From Telmatactis stephensoni (lineage: Eukaryota; Cnidaria; Anthozoa; Actiniaria; Isophelliidae), in the NCBI GenBank assembly GCA_029948255.1, contig JALIZF010001837.1:635501-699500 (forward strand): a stretch of 64,000 nucleotides of DNA. The letters are read 5' to 3'. The notes below the pieces were generated by a model. The model saw only the letters and a list, made by a program, of their open reading frames with translations, was not told where the DNA came from and did not search any database. Position numbers and translations under genes: made by a program. How positions within the stretch are numbered: the first letter of the stretch is position 1; each line of letters opens with the position of its first letter. Positions 1 to 10,882 of the stretch are shown piece by piece.

Positions 1-79
1 TCTGCTTTAAAGCCTTTTGTAAAATTCATCGCCTTTCTGGTTTCACTGTTGCATGAATCTTGGACTGTTTCTCTCTCAG

Positions 80-3000
80 GGGGAGACCCACCGTGAGATT
101 AGTGTCGCTGCCTGCTATGCTTGCAGGTGATAAAAATTGCTTAAAATTTGATATTTTGTAGGTTTTGAGTTAGTTATCTTGTTACTAACAAAAAAGAGGG
201 GTTTGTGCTCGTTTAGGAAAATATTTGGCTTGATAGACAAGGGTGTTTTTGGGACTTACCCCAATATATTCCCACTCTCCATGATTTGTCGATGTGTCTA
301 TTTGGTCTCAGAAACTCCCAAAACTGATCAGTGTTAGCAGTATTTTAGTAGAAACTGGTAAATATATCTGGTAAAAATAGTAAAATACCTCACTTGTTAA
401 AAAAGAAGGATCTGATTTCATATTACTAGTAAATGTACATCAGGTACCAAGTAACAGGATTTTAATTTGTATCTAGATTGCCAGGGCTAGAGAAGTGTCA
501 GACAAGTTTTTTACGTCTCCAGTTGAAGAGAAGACAAAATATGCAAGGGGAATTGATATCCAACATAATCATGGATGGATGGCATTAGAAAGAGAACGGT
601 AGCTTTTTCTATATTGTATATTAATATAATAATCATCATCACCATTTGAAATCATTTTTATTTTTGTTTTTATGAGGCAGCTTTTAGATTGATCAAGGTG
701 TTTTAATAATTCATCATATTATTATTATAATAGTTTATGAAATAATTTAGATATCAAATTACCCACAGGTAATCTTATTGGCTTAAATATAGATCCCGAC
801 CTGCTTTATTCTGCATAAAAATATCAGAGGCTCTGATTTATTGATGCATTTTTCTGAAGTCCTAAAAGTGGTTTTAGCTAGTGTAATATAATGAAAACTT
901 GAATTCTAATTTTATTCTGACTCGTATTTTATAAGATTGAATCCTGAAAGACCTGCAGACTTAAAAGAAGCATTTAATGTGCAATTAAATAAGACAGTAA
1001 GTACATAACTGACCCTCAAAGAATTCCTTTCTTTAGTATGTTTATATCTTTATTTCTTTTTCAATTTGTTGTTGTTGTTAATTTTGTTATTTACTTTCTA
1101 AAACAAAGTTATGGCCAACAACAACACTTCCAGATATGAAACCTACAATTGAACAGCTTTATAAAAGATGTACAAAACTTACACATAGGATACTTGAAGT
1201 TGTTGGTATTGGTCTTAGAATTGAGGTAAACTTTTATTTATTGAACAATGTGCACTTTTATGTGCCTCAGACAAATTTCATAATAGGGTCTGTTCACAAT
1301 AAATTATTATACAATAAATATTCAGTTGGGCTTCCTGTGTTTGTCACACACGCAGTCACTAGTTGAGTGAAAACATTAAACGTTAAACTGCATTGACTTA
1401 TGGCATAAGTGTGTCTATCATGCCATATTTAGGCATATAAGAATGACAGGGAGGTGCAAAGCCTTTTAGGGTGTTTGAAAATTTTAGCTTTTTGAGGTTT
1501 TAATTTTTGTAGATGCTTTTGACCTCAAATTGCATAAGGCCTTTTTTGAAGCATAAGATTTGATACAACTTTCACTGTCAATGTGCAAAAGAGAAAAATA
1601 CATTAGTTTTTTAGTTCCTTTGTAGACTTTATTGTACCCTTTTTCCAAAGAAATTCTCTAATTTATACTCTTTCTTAATTATATTTACATGTATTTTTTA
1701 TTTATAAAGCCGCAAATGGGCGAGATACTCATGTTTACCAGAGGCATTCTCTAATTTTTCTTGTCGTTTTATCTTTATTTATCAAGCTTTAAAGCAGTGA
1801 GTTGTTCACATTTCTCATCTGTCTGACTCGTAAAGGTGAATGTCTTGCCGCTGCGGGGCTTGATAAAGAATTCCAAAAAGACAAACAAAATTAGAGAATG
1901 TCTGTGGAACCATGGTAATTATGTAACCTTTGCTTTGGAGGGTTGATAAGTGGTGTTGACCTAAAGCTTGTGAGATTTCATAATTTAAGCTTCTCATGTC
2001 TCCTTCTTTCATCACCCCTATGCCCTAAATCCCCTTCCCCCTCCCCCTCCCATCTCCCACCTTCCACCCCCACCTCAATTATATTCTCTCAAATAAGTGA
2101 TGCCAAACTTCTGACTTTCAATCCCAGTGAAGATTGTTGCAGTACTACCACCCCACCCATCTAAATCAAGTATCTTTTGATAAGTCTGTTTTGACTTCAT
2201 TCTTTACTTATTTACAAGAGTCCTGATTGGCTGATTCAGTGTCACCAAAAAATTGGCACACCAGAAAACACAACGACAATGCGTCTATTGTATTATCCAC
2301 CAATCCCTGATGGTAACGTCATCAAGAACGATCAAGTTAGATGTGGAGAACACAGTGACTATGGATCTATTACTTTACTTTTCCAAGATGACCTTGGTGG
2401 TCTACAGGTAATTAATATGAGCGCCGAGATTTTTAGTTATTAGGAAGCTTAAGTAGGAGACGTTTTTGTCAACACGGACGTCACACGCGCGTTTTCGTTC
2501 ATCCGTTCGCCGTCATAGATGAGGTTGCTGTTTTTGGTACAAGATGAAAAAGCCTTAACTGACCTTCTGCTTAACGATACTCGGACACATCATCTATGAT
2601 GGCGAACGGATGAAGAAGAACGTACATTGCGGTGGCGTCCGTGTTGACAAAAACTTCTTCTGCTTAAGCTCCCTATTTTTTTTACTAAAAGCCCGCATAC
2701 ATGATCAATGCAAGTTTTCTTGCAACCTTGTCTTCGACATTGCACTGTCTAGGTCGCTAGTGAAAAACGTCTGCGCATGCTTATAGTCACGTCTCCGTGC
2801 TTTTGTAAACTTATGCAAATTTCGCTTTTATGCTTGCCTTCAACAGTGGTTTTCAGAAAATATCAAAATTTAAGGTCGATTCACATAATGTCTTCATTAA
2901 TGCAATATCTTTATCTCACAAAAGTATACAAGATAAATTTTATGTATACTCCGAGAACACCAGCATTTAATTTCACACAAAACTCACACATTTCTTAAAA

Positions 3001-4166
3001 GGGTGTACTGACATATAAAAATGGCCCGTTGCTAGGGAAATTTGAAAATGCTCTAAAATGCCACCAAATTGTCATATCGCTTTTATATTTTGTAGTTTGT
3101 CTTCCCTGAGGGAACTTTCGCATTTTATGACGCCATTGCATGACGTCATCACGTGACGTCATAGATACAGTAAAATAATCAAAATCCAAATAAGCCTTTT
3201 AGGATTTTTTGAACGTTAAAAATGATCGATTTATGCCAATAACTTTCGTATTTCTCAATTTTTCGCAAATCCCATGCTCGGCTGTGAAGAAAAGGCTGTA
3301 AAGAATATAAATATTGATAAAACACTTCGTTTTGATGAAATTCGCCAAAGATTATAGCTTTTTAAAGAAACCGGAAGTAAAGCGTCCCGCGCATGTGCAA
3401 TAAGAACGAAAATGAGTCCTTTTTGTCATGGGTGCGTCGCTCTACCGGAAGTTAAATGATTCGCGCCAAAAACGCGCGCGCGTGCGTCTATTCAATTTTG
3501 CCGGCCAAAATAAGACCCTATATTGCATAGCAACTGTTGCACAGCAACGATATATATCAGTACACCCTTAAGAAAACATCGTAATATGCACGCATTCGCA
3601 CATGTCTAGTAGTCAACCGTGAACCTCTCTCTTAGACGATCGTGTAAATATAGTCCCAACATTCTTGACAGCTGTTGGATAGCTGTTCAAACGGACTCAA
3701 CGTTGGGTTACGCTTTGATGAAAACAGGGTGAACGAAATGTTGAATGTTGTAGACTCAAAGCGCGCAGCGTTCAAACGCATCCAATATGGCGCCAACATT
3801 CTGGGAGTTGCCTTGGACAATTAACATTGAGTGCGTTTGTTCGATACCAACTAAGGTATCCATAGTCCTAGCAGCTCGTTTTCTACTACACACCTGAATA
3901 AAATGTATCTGTCTGGGTGGGTGAAAGGGTGAAGGGATAGCAGCAGAAATGGGATAAAAGCTGACAAACGAGATTTCACAAAGTAGATGATTGTTCAGCT
4001 GCACTTAAATTGTACCTTATTGCAATTGCCAGTTGAGCGTAGTTTTAATTTTTTTTTAACATCCAAAGGATTCATGGCTTTGAAAAAGATGAGTGTATCC
4101 TTTTAGAAGTTTTTTAGACTTGTTCAGTTGTCGTCGTCGTCGTCGTTGTTGTTGTTCTTATAGATA

Positions 4167-4202
<36 letters not shown>

Positions 4203-5455
4203 CGTGGTCGTCGTTTTTAATCAGTTCAGTGCCTCTCAGGTTTTACCAGTTCAAGGAGACTACATCCCAGCACCCACATTACCAGGATGTGTAATTGTCA
4301 ACATCGCAGACCTTATGCAGCGATGGACCGCCGACTCGTTGATATCAACGGTAGGTTGGCTCAGAATCGGTTTTTCATATAATGCTGACAGTACAGTGTG
4401 TACGCGTGATAGTGGTAGATATCGGAATCTCAAAACAGACTGCCAGACCGACGGCTCTTGTACTGACAGTACTGAGTTATCGGTCAGTTTCCTCAGTATA
4501 TCTCAATCTACTCTTGTTGATAATTTCAGAGACTACTAAATTTAGCAATGGTGGAGATTTAGCGGCTACTTCAGTAGTTTAGCGATTTTCGCTACGGAAT
4601 GACGATATTTAAGGTACAGTAATACGAGCAACAAAATCGTGCAACTTGTCGCGCAACATTGTTGCGTTGCAAGTTGTAGAGCGATGTTGCTGGTATTACC
4701 ACCCCGCGCGCAACTTGTCACGCAACAAAAATCAATGTTGCAGGTTGTGAAAATTTGTTGCACAAAGTAGAACCACTTTCTACTTTTTGCAACAAGTAGC
4801 CGCAACCTGGAACATCGATTTTTAATGCATGACAAGTTGCGCGCGGGGTGGTAATACCAGCAACATCGCTCTACAACTTGCAACGCAACAATGTTGCCCG
4901 ACAAGCTGCACGATTTTGCTGCTCGTATTACCGTACCTTTACTAAAATTGACCAAGAATACTGAAGAATGCTAATTTTAGCGAGTACAAAATAGATTTAG
5001 CGATTTGGAGGAACTCGCTAAATTCGCTAAATTATACTGTCGCTAAAAAAGGTATACAGCGAATAATAAATCAAGCCGAAAAACAATAAATGAAAGACTT
5101 GAAGCTGAGAGACAGACATACCGAATAACATTGGAAACCATGCAGTAATTGAGCGGAGGCCAATCCCGGAGAACATCTGAGAAGTACGATTATTATACGA
5201 GTAAACGAATAAAGAAACGAGCGAACGAACGAATCAAAACTTAACTTAACAACTTATCCTTTTTCGTGACAGAAACATCGTGTTCTAATCCCTGCTGATG
5301 AAGCACTTCGCAACCTTCCAAGAAGGTCCCTAGCCTTTTTTGTTCACCCTGATGATGAAGCATTAGTGGAATGTCTCGATGGATCCAACAAATATCCACC
5401 TATTACTAATACAAAATACCTTCAACAAAGATTTGATGCCACGTTCCAGTACTAG
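80..5455 (+). CDS. 2-oxoglutarate/Fe(II)-dependent oxygenase, isopenicillin-N-synthase-like family (5' incomplete)
   Basis: Exons read as 80-126 (doubtful), 485-598, 936-996, 1109-1225, 2219-2407, 4240-4350 and 5273-5455. All joins keep frame, and the last exon ends at TAG 5453-5455. Readable landmarks: NHGWMALERER then LNPERPADLKEAF (typical of this family), LWPTTTLPD at the start of exon 1109, MRLLYYPP, and the iron-binding HSDYG (His-x-Asp) in exon 2219-2407. The third iron ligand is the His of STKHRV, created at the 4350/5273 splice. RRSLAFF holds the Arg-x-Ser that binds 2-oxoglutarate. The full catalytic triad is therefore present and the enzyme is probably active, oxidising an unknown small molecule in the cytosol. 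The N-terminal part is incomplete: the family's usual GFF..NHG strand is not visible between 127 and 484, and the true start lies upstream. Exon 80-126 (GETHREISVAACYAC) fits by phase only. The substrate cannot be predicted. Confidence 0.85.
1226..2218. other. intron of the oxygenase gene, nothing recognised
   Basis: Intron between the exon ending IGLRIE and the one starting SPDWLIQC. It is AT-rich, with a C-rich patch around 2030-2080. No repeat or other gene was recognised. Confidence 0.5.
2442..2674. mobile_element. foldback MITE in oxygenase intron
   Basis: The left arm, starting AGGAAGCTTAAGTAGGAGA, is repeated in inverse orientation at the right end (TCTGCTTAAGCTCCCT). The arms also share the TTTTTGTCAACACGGACG stretch and a GTTCGCCGTCATAGATGA block. 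No coding capacity. It looks like a non-autonomous DNA transposon. Confidence 0.7.
2992..3574. mobile_element. non-autonomous DNA element with GGGTGTACTGA terminal inverted repeats
   Basis: The left end reads TTCTTAAAAGGGTGTACTGA and the right end TCAGTACACCCTTAAGAA, so the roughly 580-bp segment is bounded by inverted repeats. The interior has no ORF and contains several TGACGTCA-like palindromes near 3125-3165. A related left end occurs at about 51627. Confidence 0.7.
4121..4216. repeat. GTC/GTT trinucleotide repeat
   Basis: Runs of GTC then GTT triplets interrupted near 4156-4168. The tract ends about 24 bp before the splice acceptor of the oxygenase exon at 4240, so length changes could affect the polypyrimidine region. 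Confidence 0.9.
4611..4939. mobile_element. foldback MITE, long arms, AAGGTACAGTAATACGAGC ends
   Basis: Arms of over 100 bp are nearly perfect inverse copies (AAGGTACAGTAATACGAGCA at left, TGCTCGTATTACCGTACCTT at right). Both arms carry GCAACTTG/GTTGCGTTGC motifs shared with the elements at 5596-5820 and 63173-63412. It lies in the last intron of the oxygenase gene. Confidence 0.85.
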
Positions 5456-5595
5456 CGTAAGCACGTCCGTGCAAGAATGACCTGAATGGTACAGCGCTAA
5501 CAAGGTGACCATGGACAGTTTTCCGTAGAAGGAGAGTAGAGTGCAAAGGTGCAATGAACGACAACTGATCTAAACACAACCTGCAGGTTGACTTA

Positions 5596-5820
5596 AAGGC
5601 ACACACTGTGCAATTTTCCCAGCAACTTGTCTCGCAACGGCGTTGCAAAACAAGTTGCAGAGAAAATTATGGCGCTGTTACACTGTGCAACTGGCCAAAA
5701 ATATTGCAAGTTGCTGGGGAAAACTGCACAGTGTAACAGCGCCATAATTTTCTCTGTTTTGCAACGCCGTTGCGAGACAAGTTGCTGGGAAAATTGCACA
5801 GTGTAACAGCGCCATAAGGC
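5596..5820. mobile_element. foldback MITE, TTGC-rich arms
   Basis: Inverted arms of roughly 90 bp share GTGCAATTTTCCCAGCAACT and GCAACGGCGTTGC. The element starts about 140 bp after the oxygenase stop codon, so it may sit in the 3' UTR. There is no ORF of its own. Confidence 0.8.
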
Positions 5821-6517
5821 CCGGACAGATAATGCAACTTTACTGTAACATTGCACTGAACACATTTGCATCGTGCACAATTGCAGCAATGCTACAGAAA
5901 AATTTGCAGATGTAGAACGCGATCCCAAACCTGCAAATGTTGCAGGGATGGACACATGGTGCATCTTCATGAACGAGCAACTTTGCAGAAAAGTTGAAGG
6001 AATAGGTGGCTCGACTGGGTTTTGTTTGAGGGGCACCTACGCCGATTGATCGCAAAATGCGTCACGCCCAAATACCTAATTTCAAAAAACAAAAATCGTA
6101 GCAAGTCAAGGGATAGTTTCAAGTTCCTTTTGACGCTTAAGCAATTATGATCGGAGCTACCAATAATTTATAGTGATGGCATTGCTATTTTAACAAACAT
6201 GAAATTTTTGGACAAAATGATAATACGTAATAACGTAAATTTTTAGGCCTAAAAATAGTAAGATTTTTGGCCAAGCGAACTAAATGCTTGGAATTATTTA
6301 CTTTTTTGGTGCGTAAAACTTCAAGCGCGTTTTATTCGAAAACGCTTCCATAGAAATCTTTAAACATAGTAACAGCGGAGAACTTGATCTGAATTCTATG
6401 AACCAATAGATGCGGTTTTGAACAAAACTTTATTATATATTATATATTATAGCCCGAGGTTAGGGAGCCAATCAGAATGCAGGATTTGTAATAGCCCTTA
6501 TGTTGTTGAATACTAAA

Positions 6518-6682
6518 TATCTATAGCTAGGTCTGGGTATACATTATCTATAGCTAGGTCTAGGTATACATTATCTATAGCTAGGTCTAGGTATATATTA
6601 TCTATAGCTAGGTCTAGGTATACATTATCTATAGCTAGATACGATCTAGGTATACATTATCTAATAGCTAGATCTAGGTATA
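6518..6682. repeat. 27-bp tandem repeat (minisatellite), about six units
   Basis: CTATAGCTAGGTCTAGGTAT recurs at 6521, 6548, 6575, 6602 and 6629, a period of 27 bp, and then becomes degenerate. A further unit lies at 6937-6968, beyond the inserted MITE. Confidence 0.9.
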
Positions 6683-6936
6683 GACGACTTTCAAAAATGG
6701 CGGCCTAGTACATGAGAACGAGGCCACAAAGGCCTTGTTACCAGAAAATAAGCGTGGCGACACTTCTATTCCTATCAAAGACGATGTGTTCCTTTTCCTT
6801 TTAAAATACCTATTTTATGTGCATTTTACAGGATAATTTTTATATATTTAGAATCATTTGATGCGATGTTTATTTTGGAGGCCTTTCTGGCCTCGTTATC
6901 GTGAACAATGAGCCCGCCATTTTTGAAAGTCGTCTA
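6681..6936. mobile_element. MITE inserted in the 27-bp tandem array
   Basis: The ends are inverse copies: TAGACGACTTTCAAAAATGG at left and CCATTTTTGAAAGTCGTCTA at right. The 27-bp repeat continues on the far side, showing insertion into the array. There is no ORF. Confidence 0.8.
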
Positions 6937-7306
6937 TACGTTATCTATAACTAGGTCTAGGTATATTTGGGCCTTTATATAATCTATGTTATGTTTTAAC
7001 GAGTCTGCCATAAATATATAATTAGAGAGACAAACTAACAAATAAAATATCACAAAAGACAAAGGGGTGTTGGGTGGAAGAGAGATGCTGCTAATTATAA
7101 AGAAAAAGTTATAAAGTATAAATACGCAAATTAATCAAGTTGAGGCTATCGGGCAGCCAAAACAGCCAATGATTTCTAGCTCGTGCTTACATAAAAGGAA
7201 ATGTACTTCTCGGTCTTGGTGTTACTCCATTTTTGTATCCGCAGCGAAAACCAGCTGTCGCTAAGCTTGTAAATTCGGGTGACAAGCCAAGCCAAACCTT
7301 AAAGTA

Positions 7307-8363
7307 CTAATGACCTGTAGACGCGCCGTTTGCTCTACGTATACAAATATCAATTGCCGTTTCGTTTATGAGGAATCGATGGTATTCCATCATTTTAAAA
7401 CCATCTAGAGAGTCTCCAATAACAGTCATATTTACCAGATCGCAGTGGCTATTTACTGGATGAAATAGACTAAACTCCGGTATATTTGTGGCCGGAATCC
7501 CAAACCTCTCCGCAGCAACACCCAAGTATGCATCATCTGTTGTGAAGGGAGTCCTGGACTGGGTATATTCCAGGTACCATGGAATGCTTTCACCAGAAAA
7601 TACCTCGCAAGCCCCTAATGCAAATGGTGGCCAGAACGTTTTATTGTATTCTTCATACGATACGTACCAAGGGCTTGCAGCCCAGCGAATCACGTAAGCT
7701 TCAGTGTATACATGACCACCGTAAAATGGAGCAGGCCAATTCCGAGCTTGAAGCCATTGTAAAAATCGTGGTATGCGAACGTAAACATCATCATCCGTTT
7801 TCATGATGTATTTGGATGAAAACTGACATGAAACCCAATACAATGCCATAAATGTTTTAAACTTGACATTCTTGTAATTATCCTTGAAGTCCCCGATGGT
7901 TATATCATTGTTCTCTAGAGCCTCTGCTTTGTTTCGTCGATCTTCTTCTTCACTGCACAGTCCCAAGGAGAAAAACAGCTTCCATTTCTTGCCACTTAGT
8001 ATAGCTGAGGTGTTCCCCCAGGTTTTTCGAATGGATGACCTCCTAAGACGGTGCTTGTCTCCTAAGCAAGCAGAGTTCACTACGATTACCATGTCTAAGA
8101 GTCTTTCTTAGACAGGAAAGTCTTGGTTGAATGTGCGGCAAAATGAGTGGAAACTTTGGCGGTGGTTTACTAACCTCTTTACAATCATGAACGAATGTGC
8201 ACATATCCAGTTCGTCTTGAAACGGACTTCCAGAAATGTATTTCGTATTAGCATCATCGATGGTGAATATTATTTTCAAAAAGGCTATGTACGCGGCAAA
8301 AAGTAATATAGTGAGGACAAAGCCTGTCTTGCTGCGTTTAGCACGAAACGTAAATAAGACCAT
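7307..8363 (-). CDS. beta-1,3-galactosyltransferase-like glycosyltransferase (GT31 family), type II Golgi membrane enzyme
   Basis: Two overlapping open frames make one enzyme. The N-terminal frame starts at 8363 and has a short basic cytosolic tail and one membrane anchor (about residues 13-33), as in Golgi type II enzymes. The C-terminal frame has the GT31 hallmarks: SIRKTWG, IGDFKDNYKN..KT, the metal-binding MKTDDDVYVR, WPPFALGACEVFSG and TTDDAYLGV, plus NMT and NET glycosylation sequons. The frames join cleanly if 8095-8182 is an 88-nt intron (donor ATT|GTAAAG, acceptor CTCTTAG|AC), giving DYMVIVVNSACLG and a 322-aa protein, normal for the family. Without splicing there is a frameshift near 8093 and the gene would be broken. 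The spliced model is preferred but unproven. The sugar acceptor is unknown. Confidence 0.8.
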
Positions 8364-8576
8364 TTTGATGGGATAAAACGAGTACCGATGTGGTACATGA
8401 TATTATTATATAACTATGACGTAATTTTACCATATAAGGATGAGAGAACTAAGCAATTAAATATGAGGCCGTATTACTATACCGTATTACATAGTTGAAA
8501 ACTGGTTTGCCATATTTTACATAAAACAATCGGAAAATAGGAAACTAAGAAGCAGTTATATAATAAATCCCTAATT

Positions 8577-8675
8577 AGATATTTTCTTGTGTATTACGGG
8601 CTGACATTTTACTCATCGCTCGTATTTTGCACGCGACTCGTAAAATATCAGCCCGTAATACACAAGAAAATATCT
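8577..8675. mobile_element. short foldback element
   Basis: AGATATTTTCTTGTGTATTA and TAATACACAAGAAAATATCT are perfect inverse arms around a short loop. The arms also share ACGGGCTGA. Nothing else is recognised in 8364-8576. Confidence 0.8.
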
Positions 8676-10065
8676 AAAAAGTGGTAATTAATGGGGTTGA
8701 GACATTGACAGGGCAAATATACATTTACAGATTAATCATGCTTGTAATATCGAAATGGTGGCTAAGCAATTAATCACCCGTCTCAAAAATCTAGATATTC
8801 CATTATGGAAAGAAAAAATTAAGAAATAGCCGAAAAAGAAACTAGTATTGGATGCATTTTTTCTGCAGTTAGAGTGATGACACTATTTCTATTGTTTTCT
8901 TTTGTTTTGAATAGACTGTTAGACACTGACAATTAGATTTTGTTTCACGGATTAAGTGCCATCACTCTATTGGGTTTCTTCTTGAAAAATTTTTTTCGAG
9001 ATTTTCTTAAAATAATTGAGATGCGCTGTATTTGTTCAAAGATTAATCGAATTCTATCCAGCTAATTATAATAATAGATTTCACGAATGATTAGCATTAA
9101 AATTGAGAACTATCTAAACCGTGAAAATAGAGTGATTTTCATTTTCATATGTTAAATTTGGATTCATTACTGAGGACCTTGGTATAGCCTCATTTTGGTG
9201 CATTTTCAACATATACTAAAACCTCATATCTTGCAAGAATTGTTTACTTCTTTCAAATTAAACATACATGACTAATATCCATAATTTTATTGATTTTTCA
9301 TTCCTGAAACTTTAATTTTTAAGATATTAGTACTAATTAAGAAGGGTCATTACGAATTTGGTCAATACCGTGCCAAGATTGCTAGAGGACAAAAATATAA
9401 ATAAAACACTATATAATAAAGATAGCATATATTTCGCAATCTGCCCTTTCACAAGAAACGGCATATGCGAAATGCTAGGAATATAGTTATTCAACATACT
9501 AGCGTAGTGAAAAGTGGGAAAAGGAGGGAGGGGCACGTTGCTCCCCTGAAGTTTTAGTAGTTAATTGTCAAAATATACTTTTAAAAAATATTAGAAATTC
9601 AATAAAGATTTAGCACTAAATGAATAAAGATGTTTTTTCTCTTATGTTGGCTTGCTTGCTTGCTTGCTTTTATTCTGAGTGCCTCCCCAATTAATTCAAT
9701 ATGCAGTAAACAAGTTGTTTAATATTCCAAACTCGTAGTTCTTTATCTTCAGTACTGCAACAACTCAATAGCGTCAAAACTGTTTTAATTGAAGGCGCTT
9801 AGATCTCTGAAGGTTTGTAGGTCAGGACTTATATTAGCAACTAGAAGCTTTTCCATGATGCGGAATTAATTAATATATATATTTACTCTGTATAATCTAA
9901 TTATATTCATGTATTATTTTATCTTTTACATTTTATACTTACCTTGTTTTGAGAGATAGCAGTAACTATGGAAAAGGCGTCGGCGCCGTCAAGAATGATG
10001 CAAATCCTGAAAGCGTTCTAATGCATCCATTCGTGTGATATCTTATTTTATAGTAAATAAAAAAT
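8676..10065. other. intergenic, no gene recognised
   Basis: AT-rich DNA without convincing ORFs. Several lookalike fragments around 8870-8970 (ATCACTCTATTG / GTGATGACACTATT) hint at an old foldback copy. A short GCTT run lies at 9649-9668. Confidence 0.4.
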
Positions 10066-10372
10066 AAATAACTGTTTATTTAAGTGTCCAAGTCTTCTAG
10101 CGCTTGCGCACTAATTGGGGGACACTGTACTCTCACACACACTACCTCTACATTAAGTATTTTGCAAATAATCACTCGACTCACATGTTGATTTTTGCTG
10201 AGGGAGGAAAAACCGGAGAACCCGGAGAAAAAACCCTCGTGACATGGTAGAGAATAACACGTCAAACAAACTCAATTCACATATGATCCAGGCGCTCGAG
10301 CTGGGACTCGAACCCGGACCACAGTTAGCGGTGAAAGGCCAGCGCTCTAACCGCTCGGCCAACCATGCCACC
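10066..10372 (-). mobile_element. tRNA-derived SINE
   Basis: Read on the minus strand, the head (10372 to 10290) looks like a tRNA. It has an A box TGGCCGAGCGGTTAGAGCG and a B box GGTTCGAGTCC with T-loop spacing. The acceptor stem does not pair well, so this is not a working tRNA. The body contains CCGGGTTCTCCGG and ends in an AAATAAA-rich tail near 10066, the usual SINE layout with an internal RNA polymerase III promoter. Confidence 0.75.
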
Positions 10373-10820
10373 CACAATAGTATATATACATAGTATAGCT
10401 CAATTATAATACACGTTCTGATCATGATGACTGGCTGAGAGACCATGTGCACTATTTCACCGTAAAGACATGGTTTTTCTGCATGACGAATGAGTCTATC
10501 CACAAATTTTACTTTAGTATAGGAAAACCAAAACTTAAAATTAAACTTCAAAAGACTTTCCATTTTTCCAGTCTCGTTTAAATTTACAAACTGAGCTTCA
10601 TGGTCGGACAATAGCAATATAAAAAAGTGTAAATATTCAAAGATATAATGACTCGCATGAGCATGTATTTACACAGGAAGCCCATACAAGCTTGATTGAT
10701 CGAAAGCACGTAAGCATTTCCAAATCTTGTAGAACTGCAAGTTATATTTAGCCTTTTCGTCTATTTTCGAGCAATATAAAATAGTTGTCTATGACTCTAC
10801 CGGTGAAATAGAGCACTTGT

Positions 10821-10882
10821 GATGTTGGGAGAAACACTACGGCTCGTGATTTTCAAACTTTTCTCGTGTTTCTCCCAACATC
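10821..10882. repeat. short inverted repeat
   Basis: GATGTTGGGAGAAACACTA is inverted as GTGTTTCTCCCAACATC, with a roughly 25-bp loop. Probably a decayed foldback element. Confidence 0.6.

Noticed and set aside
4566..4955. 129-residue minus-strand ORF
   Set aside because: Lies entirely within a foldback MITE; open by virtue of palindromic repeats.
10290..10372. Intact tRNA gene on the minus strand
   Set aside because: A and B boxes are present, but the acceptor stem mispairs and a SINE-type body and A-rich tail follow.
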